A DNA stretch of 47,896 nucleotides, from contig ML769816.1 in assembly GCA_009733575.1 (NCBI GenBank), forward strand, positions 1-47,896, given 5' to 3'. Positions 30,846-40,424 of the stretch are shown here, one piece after another. The notes under the pieces are model-generated. The model ran no database searches. It had not been told where the DNA came from and was given only the letters and a program-made list of their open reading frames with translations. The number at the start of each line of letters is the position of its first letter. Position 1 is the first letter of the stretch. Position numbers and translations under genes: made by a program. This DNA comes from Gymnopus androsaceus JB14 (Eukaryota; Basidiomycota; Agaricomycetes; Agaricales; Omphalotaceae).

Positions 30846-33800
30846 GTTGCCCGCCCTCCCGGCGCTTATGGGCGCTTATTTTGCCAACAAATGTCGGGAA
30901 TCAGGCTTGATAAATCCTAAAAAAATCATCAAAAATCATGAAAATATTCTGGCATTGTTGCTCCGCCCCCCCGCCGCATATGGGCGCTTATTTTGCTAAA
31001 AAATGTCGCGAATCAGGCTTGATAAATCCTCAAAAAATCATCAAAAATCATCAAAATATTCTGGCATTGTTGTTCCCCGGCGCATATGGGCGCTTATTTT
31101 ACAGAAAAATGTCTAGAATCAGGCTTGATAAATGTGGGAAAAATCATGAAAAATCATGAAAATATTCAGGGACCACTCCCCCCCCTGGTGCTTAGGGGGT
31201 GCTTGTTCAACAACAAAGACTATATTGGTTTGTAGTGAATGGATTCCATGGACTGTTATAGTTTGTAGTCCATGGTGTACTATATTTACTAGTCAATGGA
31301 TTCCACACTGTACTAGATTTACTAGTCATTGTATTCCAACTGTACTATGGATTCCATAGTGTACTAAATCTAATAGTCCATGGATTCCATAGTGTACTAT
31401 ATTTAATAGTCCATGGATTCCATACTGTACTCTGGATTCCATACTGTACTCTGGATTCCATACTGTACTCTGGATTCCATACTGTATTCTGGATTCCATA
31501 GTGTACTATATTTAATGGTCAATGGAATCCATACCATACTATGGATTCCATACTGTACTCTGGATTCCATACTGTTCTCTGGATTCCATAGTGTACTATA
31601 TTTATTCTATAGTGTGACATGTGTCACACTTGCTATGTTAAGGTGTATGATTACGGCAATGGTCAGGTGTCTTGTTCAAAGGAATGTGACATAGCTGTGA
31701 CTATATCACATCAACCTGATGCTATCCAGATGATATTTCACAATATGTCTTTTACCGTTAACATGTCACATAAGTTGTGACATGATATCATTACATTTGG
31801 AGGGGTGTCACTCAAACTATTAATAGGTGCCATACATTAGCACTTACTGTAGCTCTTTAACTGGCTTGAATAGTAACCATTAATAGTAGAACAAAAAGCC
31901 ATGCACAGACTGCAAACCCATCACCTGAATATTTTCACTATTTTTCATGATTTTTGCCGAATTATAGAGTCTAACAGTTGATTTTCCACTGTGACATATG
32001 TCACACTGTCACACTGTATTTACTCTATACCTTATTCCTAGGTCTCCTCCTGGAATCCATCACCATAATAATCAAAACTTTAATTCATAGTATATGTGAC
32101 ACTGTCACATGAGACTTGATGGTCGGAGTATCAGTACAGATAGGTTGGTAGGTGTAGATGAGAGTTTCACTATTGCTAGCATTGGGAAAAGTTTAATTCA
32201 TCATGTGTGACAGTGTCACATCAATGTTGATGGAATCAGTAGAGGTTGGTTGTCCTATCTGGGTGAGACAGTCATCGCCACAGCTATCAATACCTATTTG
32301 GTAGCCAATACTAATGGGATATGGAATCCAGAGTGCCAGAGGTCCTGGCCCTATGGATTCCAGACTAGGCCCCTGGATTCCAGAGCCCTGGATTTCCTGT
32401 GGATTTCAATCATATTAGATACTGGATTGTCGCGCTTTGGACTATCTAACTAGTTATATATTCAGGCAGACTGGAATGTCGATCCTGCATAACAAAACGT
32501 TAACAATTACAAGTCTTTCAAAGCGTGAGGCCATGACCATTTACCTTGCCCTCTCCCAAACCTGCATTATTACCCAGTTTCTCTAACCCCGCATAGAAGT
32601 CGTACGTCGTGACCTTTCCTTGGAGAGTGAGTATGTGGAAGGTGTTTAACACCTGGTACGTAGCTGCAGTCCGGGGATCAAGGTGAGTCGCTGAAACCAA
32701 CGGCGGCGCAATAGTTGCTGTCGCCATTCGCCTGCAGCTCGCCGACCAGGGCAATCGCAAAAAGCCAGAAGGACACTGTGCACCCCGTTCGTGTGAATAA
32801 TGGTAAAACCGTCGATGAATCTTGGATTGCCACAGGGTTCCATTGCCCGATGCCCCAGTTGAATGAAGATTCCAAGATCACGGAGCCGTATTTTTCGAAG
32901 AAAACCCCGTTCCATTTCTAGTTAGAATCAATATTATCCAACCCCAATATTTCGCATGTACTAACCTCTACATTGTCCAATGGCCGGTCCATGTGAAGCT
33001 CACGACAGCATTTATCGCAGACGAGATCCTCCCCAAAACAGTCCATGCACCTGTACAGCGGCACCCCATCGCTGCAACAATAGCACGCCTCAATATCACT
33101 GTCCCCTCTACCCTCGTTGCGAATCATTTCCGCGAGGTATTCGTCTGCAAAAGCTCTCCATTCGAGCAAAGGTTGGTCCTGTGGTGCAGTATCAGAATCT
33201 CATTTTGAACAAATCAAACTCAAAGCGACTCACCGAAGTAAGATATCTTCTCCTGTTGCCTGAGCCTACAGCTGCGGCCATGAGAGTCTGAACGTCCGGA
33301 ATTCCCCTGGAGTCCGGGACGAAATGGAATCCCAAGTTACTGAAATCCTGGAGGATGCCTTGCAGAGTTTTGCTCAGGGGGATGTAGGAGGATTCGTCGG
33401 AAGAAACGCAACGTCCTCGTACAAATGTCTCCCGCCTCTTCTTCAAATTCTTCACAGGCAACAGTTCAGTGACATCGAGAGTGCGTTTTTTCACTCGGCG
33501 CCCATCTTTCGATAATTCGTCTATCTCCAATAAAGTCCTCTCATCCTTCCTCCCCGGCCGAGAAAGGTCAACCAAATCCAGCTTTAGAACCTTGGGCTTT
33601 GAAGCAGCCAGAATCGATGATGCTGCAGATGCTACTTGATAGGAGGAAGCTGAAGAAGTACTAGAAGATGTCGGTTGGTGTGAAGGGGCTGAGGATTTTG
33701 AATGCGAACTCGATGTTGCTGAGGCATTTCCTTTGGACCTGGAAAGCTTGTTGGTTGAAGGAGTGGTTGTCGCGGATTTGACCACATCATTCAGGCTGAT

Positions 33801-33891
33801 TCTTTGAATGTTAACCATGCTTCTATTTGAAATCAAAGAAGTGTTAGTGAATAGTAGACGTAAACCTGTCAATGTTCTCGCATGACGCCAT

Positions 33892-34267
33892 GTTCTACCA
33901 CGTGAGACTTTTGTTTCTCTCTTTCACCACCATCACCACGGCCACAGTCCTTCCACAGTCCTTCCACAGCTCCACTGCTATTTAGGTCCTGGGATCAGGT
34001 GGCTACAATAGATCAACCCTCGCGAATTTCTCCAGGTACATTCGATTACTCTTCTTTTTTTTGTTTTCCTTGCCATCGCGCACCAATCCTTGGATTTCAT
34101 CTGCATCCAGCCCTGGCTAGTCTCTGCTGCCGTCTCTGGTGGTGGAGCAAGCTTTCTTGTAGCAGCTCGAACCATAGGCATCATGCGCGCCTTTTTGTTT
34201 TGCCATTTTCCTTTCATTCACCAAGCGCTATGTGTCTGATTCTAACCACTTCCCCCTTTTCTAAGGC
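33892..34267. promoter_or_regulatory. Shared divergent promoter region, KDZ / TET-JBP
   Basis: About 376 bp separate the inferred KDZ start (minus) from the dioxygenase start (plus). It contains a duplicated AGTCCTTCCAC at ~33951-33971, ACCACCATCACCAC, and CT-rich tracts towards the plus-strand gene, as common near fungal starts. No TATA box is clear. The promoter role is inferred from the head-to-head layout. Confidence 0.45.
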
Positions 34268-35779
34268 ATGGTGTCCTCTCGGCGCATCAAGCTTACGTTC
34301 AAGAAAGCTGTTGTCCTGAACATCGACCTTGAAGATCTTTTCCAAGCTCATGAGCAGAGAGGTTATGAATCCGACAATTCTACATTGGGAAGCTCAAGTA
34401 AAGATTTATGTGGAGATGAGGAGGAGAAGCTGGATGATTCGGATGATGAATTTATCGGCACACCCCTATCCACTGAACACTTCGGAGGTGATCTCCCCGA
34501 ACTCACTGATTCCGATATCGACTTACCCCATGAGCGTATAGATAGTCTTAAACGCACATGTGACCGCAAAAATACCAAAAAGGCTTACAAGAAGCGTAGA
34601 CGCCTTGAAAAGCGCACCGAATTGATGGGCACTGAACCCTATAGTAAATCGATCGGTGAACGTCGCTGCGACAAGGCTGAGATCATCACACTAGACTATG
34701 ATGTGGCTACTATGCCAGTATCCAGCACTGGCTGGCAGGGTCTCCGGAAGACTGGATTTGAAGACTACGTCGGCCTTTCGCGGCAGGAAACGCTTGACCT
34801 TCCCTGGATGCGCTATCTTGATTGGGACGGATCGTAAGTGCTCATTGCATCAATTACTGAATACTGACATTTTAACTGACTGCGTGTGACTTCCTCAGCC
34901 ATAATGTCGTTCTTTGTGATAGGTCCCGGCGCGGAATGGTCCACCTCATCGGTACCCCTCGCGATCCCAACTGGCCCAAGGTTCACACAGAAGCTGCTCG
35001 AGTAATTGAGAAAGGTAGGGTTGCTTGCAAGTTCAGCCCGGACCAGTTAGATCATAGCCGGGGGAACTTTGCAGTGGAGGCCATTGGTTATTCGCATGGT
35101 GGCGGTCAGGTACATTTCCTCCCTTTGTTTGCTACCCGATGATATCAATCGTGCCGCATAGGTTGAGCCTTCGAATACACAGCACAGTGTACAAAATCTC
35201 AAAGTGCTCACTTCTATTTTGGCCAATCAAGCAGTCAAGTGCCTATCTGGTGTCGCGAATGCTTCTTATAAGCGATACTGCCCTACTATGTACCAGGAGT
35301 TCAAAGAGAACGACGAGGCTCTTCGCCGATGGAAACCTTCTCTCCGAAGGAACTTTGAGAAGTCGGTTTTCGCGGCGACTACTATCAATTTTGGTCCTCA
35401 ATCCATCACCAATATTCATATCGATTCCCGAAACAGAGCTCCCGCAAGCTGCGCTGTTACATCTTTAGGCCCATTTGATAGCACATATGGCGGCGAACTA
35501 GTATTGTGGAATCTTGGGCTGATTGTTCGATTCCCTCCAGGCTGTACTATACTCCTTCCCTCTGCTCTGATCGTACATTCTAATCTTCCCATCCAGCCTG
35601 GGGAAAGCCGGTACTCGATTACCCAGTACTCCGCTGCCGCGCTGTCACACTTTGTGGACAATGGCTTCCGAAACGATGTTGTTATTTTGGAGGGGAGGGA
35701 TACCGGAGCAAAAAACGAATTGCTAATGGCGCGCAGGAATCGTTGGAAAAAGGCATTGAACTCTTACCATGTATGGTAA
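34268..35779 (+). CDS. TET/JBP-family 2OG-Fe(II) dioxygenase (putative 5-methylcytosine oxidase)
   Basis: Exons 34268-34833, 34899-35109 and 35162-35779 splice in frame to 464 aa. The N-terminal half is charged, with an acidic stretch and a basic KKAYKKRRRLEKR patch that could be a nuclear signal. The C-terminal half carries the double-stranded beta-helix dioxygenase signature: metal-binding H-x-D in TNIHIDSRN (His ~345, Asp ~347), GGELVLWNLGL, RFPPGCTILLPSALIVHSN (third metal ligand His ~398) and GESRYSITQY (Arg ~409, 2-oxoglutarate contact). This pattern is that of the fungal TET/JBP enzymes described as expanded and linked to KDZ transposons (Iyer et al. 2014). Those enzymes oxidise 5-methylcytosine; activity here is inferred. 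All key residues are present and no damage is seen. It is divergent from the KDZ gene. Confidence 0.85.
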
Positions 35780-35969
35780 TGTACCATTTGTTCTTGTTAT
35801 TATGGTAATATTTTGCGCACCAAAGTAGTAGTAGTAGCAGTTTGGCAATGGAGCGAGCTCCCATTTTTTCTTACGGCGCTCTATGTACAATAATTGAAAG
35901 AATTCGAGAATTCAAGAAGTACAACAATGGTGTAAACGAAAGAGTAACAAAAAAGTTGCAAACACTAAG

Positions 35970-36577
35970 CTACTTCTTGGTTGAGGTGCATAGATCCTGC
36001 TCAAGGAGATATATTTCAGCCTGGGCTCGCAGCTCAAGATGTCGCCGTTCTCCAGCCTCAAATGTAGCCTCTGGCCGTTCATGCGGACCATCTCTGAAGC
36101 ACAATAGTTAGCTACCGATAGACTAAATGCATAAGGAGACGCACCTAGTCTTCTGGCCCTTAAGCTCTTGCTCCGTGGCAAGTTCACGTTGTCTAGCTCG
36201 GGTACGAGCTCTGGCACGCTCCCGCTCTCTTTGCTCTCGTAAAATGACAGCTTTTGCATGGGCCATCTCGTGCAACTTATCCTCGATTTGGAGGGTCAAG
36301 CATAACCCGCGACTATGGGCTTCATCGCAAAGAGAAGAGCTATTAAATAAATCAGCTGGTGAGGCTATTACCCATAGACAGAACCTTACTATATAGCTGC
36401 TTCTATAGGTACCAGTTCCGCAGCGATTTCCCTGCGACGTTTCTGCCGCTCTTCTATCAAGGTATCTACAATGCGCTCAAAATCTTCAAATTCGGTTTCC
36501 AGTGCAACAGTGAGAGAGTCACGTTCAGCAGAGCCGGTGATGTCGAGGCTGCACCAGTAGTCGAGATAGCCTGCCAT
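35970..36577 (-). CDS. Hypothetical helical protein, 168 aa
   Basis: Exons 36577-36390, 36339-36145 and 36093-35970 join to one open frame of 168 aa, with introns of 50 and 51 nt. Starts MAGYLDYWCSLDI and then is almost entirely helix-forming and charged: FEDFERIVDTLIEERQKRRR, LQIEDKLHEMAHAKAVILRE, QRERERARARTRARQREL and a Glu/Arg-rich end with LELRAQAEIYLLEQDL. A long coiled coil or single alpha-helix is likely. No family recognised. Its 3' end faces the dioxygenase gene (190 bp apart), and it runs in the same direction as the 167-aa gene upstream. Confidence 0.65.
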
Positions 36578-36712
36578 CAAGAATTTTAGCGGGCTGGTTG
36601 GGAGTGAAGTTGTAAAAGATTTGATCTGATTTTGAAGAAAAAAAACCATGATACGGTAAGGCAACACATGCATTTGAACAGGGTTATCAAGTTTTAGTAC
36701 ATAACTGCAAAC

Positions 36713-37419
36713 TCATACACCGGCCTCATCAATAATCTCGCCGTCCGACTCTTCTTCTTCATCACACATAGCTGCAAGCCTCGTATGAATCCTGTTTAAT
36801 AAAAAATTAATCATAGAAAGGAGCAAACTCGATGAATAACAAACACTCTCACCTATCCATTCGTTCATCGCCGATGTAACCTTCTCGGCATTCTCCTGAG
36901 CTGCCTGGTGCCTCCTCCAGAGGTCTGGACATTGATCACAAACATAGAGCAAGACATCAGGTTGATGTCCGGCGCGCAAAATTTGCAGGATGAGACTATC
37001 CCTGTACGGGCCCAGGCTAACGCCTTCGTAAATGCATTGAGAGGGAGTGAGAAATGGGCAGTCCTTAAGGTACAGTAGAGTGTTGTTTTCGAGGTGCTTG
37101 GCTTCGCTCAAAGGAATAAAACGGCAAGATACATCGTATGAGGCCGTGATGTTGGCAGCAGATGCGGCGAGATCTGAGTCCCCGGCAACATGGCTAGATT
37201 ATAAGTAGTAAAAAAAATTTGAGAAGGGAGGCAGCCATCGAGCAATCGACGTACCGTTCTCCCTTTTGCAAACTCATGTTGGAAGAAAGTTGAACGGTTG
37301 TGGGGGAGTTCAAAGAAGCACAGTAATCGTTGCCGCGGAGTGGACTAGTAGAGAGAGAGAAAAGAATTAGTAGGCCAGTCCGAATTGGAGAATGTATACA
37401 CATACTTTGTTGACGGCAT
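36713..37419 (-). CDS. Hypothetical Cys-containing protein, 167 aa
   Basis: Four exons, 37419-37406, 37344-37255, 37193-36853 and 36771-36713, join in frame to 167 aa. The first exon is only 14 nt (MPSTN across the junction). The protein reads GNDYCASLNSPTTVQL, YDVSCRFIPLSEAKHLEN, NNTLLYLKDCPFLTPSQCIY, VLLYVCDQCPDLWRRHQ and ends in an acidic DEEEESDGEIIDEAGV tail. The CDQCPDLW block is suggestive of a small zinc site but is not a known motif to me. The acceptor of the last intron was chosen because it gives the acidic tail; an alternative acceptor gives a basic tail. Family unknown. Confidence 0.6.
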
Positions 37420-37629
37420 GAAGGTCACAAAGATAGAAGAGAAAAAGTGTGAGATGAAGACTAGTTGATTTGTTCAATTTTTTGAAATATTACCGAGCCA
37501 TGGGCATGCGTCTGATATATTTTTTACCGCACCTCGCAAATTGGAGCTGTTTGTAATAAATTGAGAGCACCAGAACAAGTGCATCCAATCGTGAATGATG
37601 CAATCGATTTAGTATAGTATGTAGTCCAT

Positions 37630-37821
37630 TTAAACATGCATGGACTGCCTAGTACTTAGTTGTGCCACATACTGTAGAAAGAAAAGAGAATAATCATAAA
37701 CTTTACAACAGAACGGATTCAGATTCAAATACCTATCTCGAGCCTGAACAACGGAGACCATGCTTGAAGTCATCATGCTTGCAATCTCTTGAAGCGAAGT
37801 GAGATTATAAGCGCGCGTCAT
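37630..37821 (-). other. Possible small exon
   Basis: Minus-strand frame beginning with ATG at 37821 (MTRAYNLTSLQEIASMMTSS) with a plausible GTATTT...TACAG intron after VVQARD, reaching a stop a few codons later. It could be an upstream exon of the 167-aa gene or a short transcript; evidence is slight. Confidence 0.2.
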
Positions 37822-38046
37822 ATTCGTGGCGCTTATTGAAATCCCTCGGTTTCCGGCTACGGCTAACAGCTTTCAAGGGTATTTAGCAGATATTAACCCA
37901 GCCAATAATATGTTCTAAAAAAGATCTGCACGACTGGAATTGGATTGAATTCCGCTTCCCAATGGGCCCTATAATCTGGGGAACGAAAAGGTCAAGCGGA
38001 ACCATAATATTGCGAGAAGGCAAGTAAGATCTTATCCAGTACTATC

Positions 38047-38860
38047 ATGGCTCGACCAAAGAAACACGGTTCTGCCGCCGCAAAGAAAGAAGCCAATCGT
38101 CTCAAGAGCCTTTGCTTATTATCATCGGTGCGTTTATGCAATATTACTCTGCTATTCTCATCTGGTTTGTTATAGAAATAAGGAAAAAATCAATGAGAAG
38201 CGAAGAGTCGAGCACGAAATAGTTGATAACCGGTAAGATTTCTCAATAATAATAATACTATTTACATTATTGCTAAGGCCTAAGTTTCTAATAGCATATT
38301 GTACTTGCGCCGCCCTGCCAGACAGGTGAAACCACTATATACAATGGGAGGACCAGATATTGAGCCGTGTGTATACGATCCTGAACGTTGCGTTTGTGTT
38401 CTGACTATTACTTTACAGGTTGTCCCTGCCAGTGAAGAAACCTCTAAGCTACCACATGAACACGCTAAGACAGCTCAATGTTGCGACCTACAGTATATTT
38501 GCAGCAGCGGGAGATAATCCGAAAACGTACCACAAGTACGTCGCCATGCTGTTCAAGGACTTCATGGCGAAACTTAATCGCGGAGGCACATTCCACTACC
38601 TGGATCCTTTCCTTCCGCCTTTGACGGACCTGGAATGGGAGCTAGACGGTGTTTATGACTGTGTTCTCAAACTTGCCGGGCCTACCAGTGAGGACCTTGC
38701 TCAAGTGGGTGATTTACAGCCCATGCTTTGTTCAGCTGTCCTGGCAATTGAAGAAATTCAGATGCGCTGTCTTCAGCATGGAAAGGAGGAGCTGGAATGG
38801 CGCTATAAAAACCACTTGTTTCGTTTTCAAAGCCCAGGCCGTCGAAGGGAGTTGCTGTAA
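38047..38860 (+). CDS. Hypothetical protein, repeated basidiomycete type, 5' structure unclear
   Basis: The long last exon (38419-38860) encodes VKKPLSYHMNTLRQLNVATY, a helical region and YLDPFLPPLTDLEWELDGVY...IEEIQMRCLQHGKEELEWRY, ending GRRRELL. Upstream exons look real: ATG at 38047 giving MARPKKHGSAAAKKEANRLK, then NKEKINEKRRVEHEIVDNR. But with the visible GT-AG sites, joins between exons 1-2 and 3-4 are out of phase. Either I have chosen wrong sites or small indels have damaged the 5' end. The basic N-terminus and Trp/Glu-rich C-terminus recall a basidiomycete family of unknown function. It is divergent from the 37.4-kb gene. Confidence 0.5.
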
Positions 38861-39166
38861 TTGAAAGTGAGATCATTATTAGAGCGTATCAGCTGTAGAA
38901 TACTAGATTCAATGAATGCAATTGCGAATACAATAGGAATGAAACACCTATCTCTGATAATTCAACAACTTTGAATGATTCAGCCCTGGCACTGTCTCAG
39001 TGATGTTCTGATGTTCATCTACTACCCTGTCCGACATCGCGGCTGGTTGTCTCACCCTGAAACCAGTCCATCCCTGTTGGCTTGCCTTAAAAGTCCCACA
39101 AGGGTTCCAGTGAAGAGCCAATAGCAATGAACGTGTTGCAAATGTACGAAGATATCACTAACATTC
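38861..39166. other. Convergent intergenic spacer
   Basis: Lies between two genes that end towards each other; no repeat or coding signal noticed. Confidence 0.4.
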
Positions 39167-40040
39167 CTAAGATGCCAGACTGAGGCGATTGAACCAATCA
39201 AGAGCCTCGTCAAAGCTCGAGATCTCACACATATCTACCTCTCGCCTGGCAGCTACCGCTTCATCGAAGAGCCTGCTTGCCTGCGACCTAAGCATGGAAA
39301 TATCAAAAAAGAATAAGCCAGAAGATTAAAGGGCAGAAGAGAAGGGAAAACACAAACGTGGAGACCACACTGCTGAAACCCGTGGTAGAGACAGCCCAGT
39401 GACGCAGGGCGGTCCGAGAATGTGAGGATGCAGAACCGCGAGACGAAAGCTTGGAGGGTGATGCAGGTGAAAGAGAGCGCATGGTATGAGTCGATGGGAG
39501 AGAGGAACTAGTGGAATTTGCTTGTGGAGCAGAAGCGGGTAAAAAAACAACGTTGTGCTGAGAGGGTGGTGCGACAGTGGCCTCGGGAACGTTCACTGTC
39601 GTTTCGGAGATGAAGAGGGTTCTATCGACGAAATCAGCGGGATGACAATAATAGCTGTGACAGTTTTGGCGCCAGCCATCCAAAGCTTCCTCCCAGGTGT
39701 CATAGGCCTTATACCAATTACCTTTAACACAAGAAACTCGGCCGCTGGCATCAGCCCTATACAATGCATTTGAGTTTAGCTTTAACCATACTAAAATAGT
39801 ACATACATACCAGTCTCTGAAACAGCCGCATTGATCTCCTGAGTAAACGTTATAAAAACGTCGTTTGTCCTTCACTGAAGGGCTAAGCGTTACAGAGTCA
39901 AAGACAGGGGGGAAACAAGAAGGGATATCCATTAACGGGTAGATTGGGTTGGCCGTAGAAGGGAGAGAGGTCAGAGAGGATGGAGAGGAAGGAATATCGT
40001 CTTCCGAATCGGAATCAGATAACGAAAACACTGTGGACAT
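39167..40040 (-). CDS. Protein with possible viroplasmin/RNase H1 N-terminal-like module, 249 aa
   Basis: Exons 40040-39811, 39756-39357 and 39287-39167 join in frame. It starts MSTVFSLSDSDSEDDIPSSP (acidic, Ser-rich) and continues to RRFYNVYSGDQCGCFRDW, spliced to ADASGRVSCVKGNWYKAYDT and WEEALDGWRQNCHSYYCH. The order xFYxVxxGxxxGxFxDW, a short variable part with Val and Lys-Gly, then YKxYxTWEEALxxW is that of the Caulimovirus viroplasmin / RNase HI N-terminal fold, which binds RNA-DNA hybrids in RNase H1. No RNase H catalytic domain follows; instead there is a Ser/Pro linker and a helical end with LFDEAVAARREVDMCE and FDEALDWFNRL. The domain call is tentative. Confidence 0.6.
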
Positions 40041-40424
40041 GAGATAAAGAGAAAATTGTAGCCATGAAAGTTGATGAAAACAAAGGCACAAGTTCCCACG
40101 ACGCGTTGTGAGCGCTTATTAACTCTATCGATCTAACTTCCACTTCGGGGATTTTGGATTTGTTTGGATTCACACTGGATGCTTGCGGTAACGATTAAAA
40201 ATAAGAGAATGGAGTGCACCATGCGGGGAGGCTTGCCAAGTCAGCGGCTTTAGGCAAAAACCCTCTGTATAAACAGGTATAAACGTTTCTAAATGGTTTT
40301 TGATGGATTCCGTTGATCAGAGGGCTCGTTTGGACTGTTTATTGATGATTTGATTTGGAAATAGCCTGGCGGAAAGTCTTCCACTACGATCGAAAATCCG
40401 TCGACACTTCAGAACACTCCAGAA
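40041..40424. promoter_or_regulatory. Divergent promoter region
   Basis: Spacer of 384 bp between the minus-strand gene starting at 40040 and the plus-strand gene at 40425. No TATA-like or other element that I can defend; the role is inferred from layout. Confidence 0.35.

Larger units (their letters stand above)
28189..32462. mobile_element. 4.27-kb fold-back (palindromic) element inside KDZ exon
   Basis: The sequence from 28189 is mirrored inward from 32462: paired positions sum to 60651 in the outer arms and to 60661 inside, the shift caused by one extra 10-bp CCCATAAGCG copy near 29565 in the left arm. The tips read AATATATAACTAG and its complement. Flanks read CCTT and CAGG; joined, they give the uninterrupted KDZ codons LPEGSPKWDRY, so the insertion is clean, with no target duplication or at most a TT. 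No transposase is encoded; the 67- and 93-codon frames are mirrored in both arms and lack domains. Arms hold TGTGACA palindromes, ATGGAATCC repeats and AAGCGCCCATA repeats; the centre is a 43-bp array. Confidence 0.9.
25340..33891 (-). pseudogene. KDZ transposase with CxC2-like cysteine cluster, interrupted
   Basis: Kyakuja-Dileera-Zisupton family DNA transposase. Possible ATG at 33891 (MASCENIDR, intron 33823-33865), then a Ser-rich N-terminus. The CxC2-like cluster follows at ~32940-33170: CYCC, YRCMDC, CDKCC and a His. Then NPRFIDGFTIIHTNGVHSVL, FCDCPGRRAAGEWRQQLLRR, RTAATYQVLNTFHILTLQGK and FYAGLEKLG. After the 28189-32462 insertion: WDRYKSFAHMMREWRHLK, CPRPGVNLPEDW, LFLAIDACFRLKRR, GVGVCARHEF, TSYDIVCQWSKN, RMDGEGIERPWAHM and GARHGTMNDHFGHWNW, which carry the family's D/D/E-like positions. 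The C-terminus is a helical region, a basic patch (ERKRLGKKKRD) and acidic tail, stop 25340-25342. Apparent one-base frameshifts at ~32890 and ~32695 also break it. Confidence 0.85.

Noticed and set aside
28189..32462. Assembly mirror artefact
   Set aside because: Not fully excluded, but the 10-bp indel between arms, the unequal central arrays and the exact insertion between KDZ codons favour a real element.
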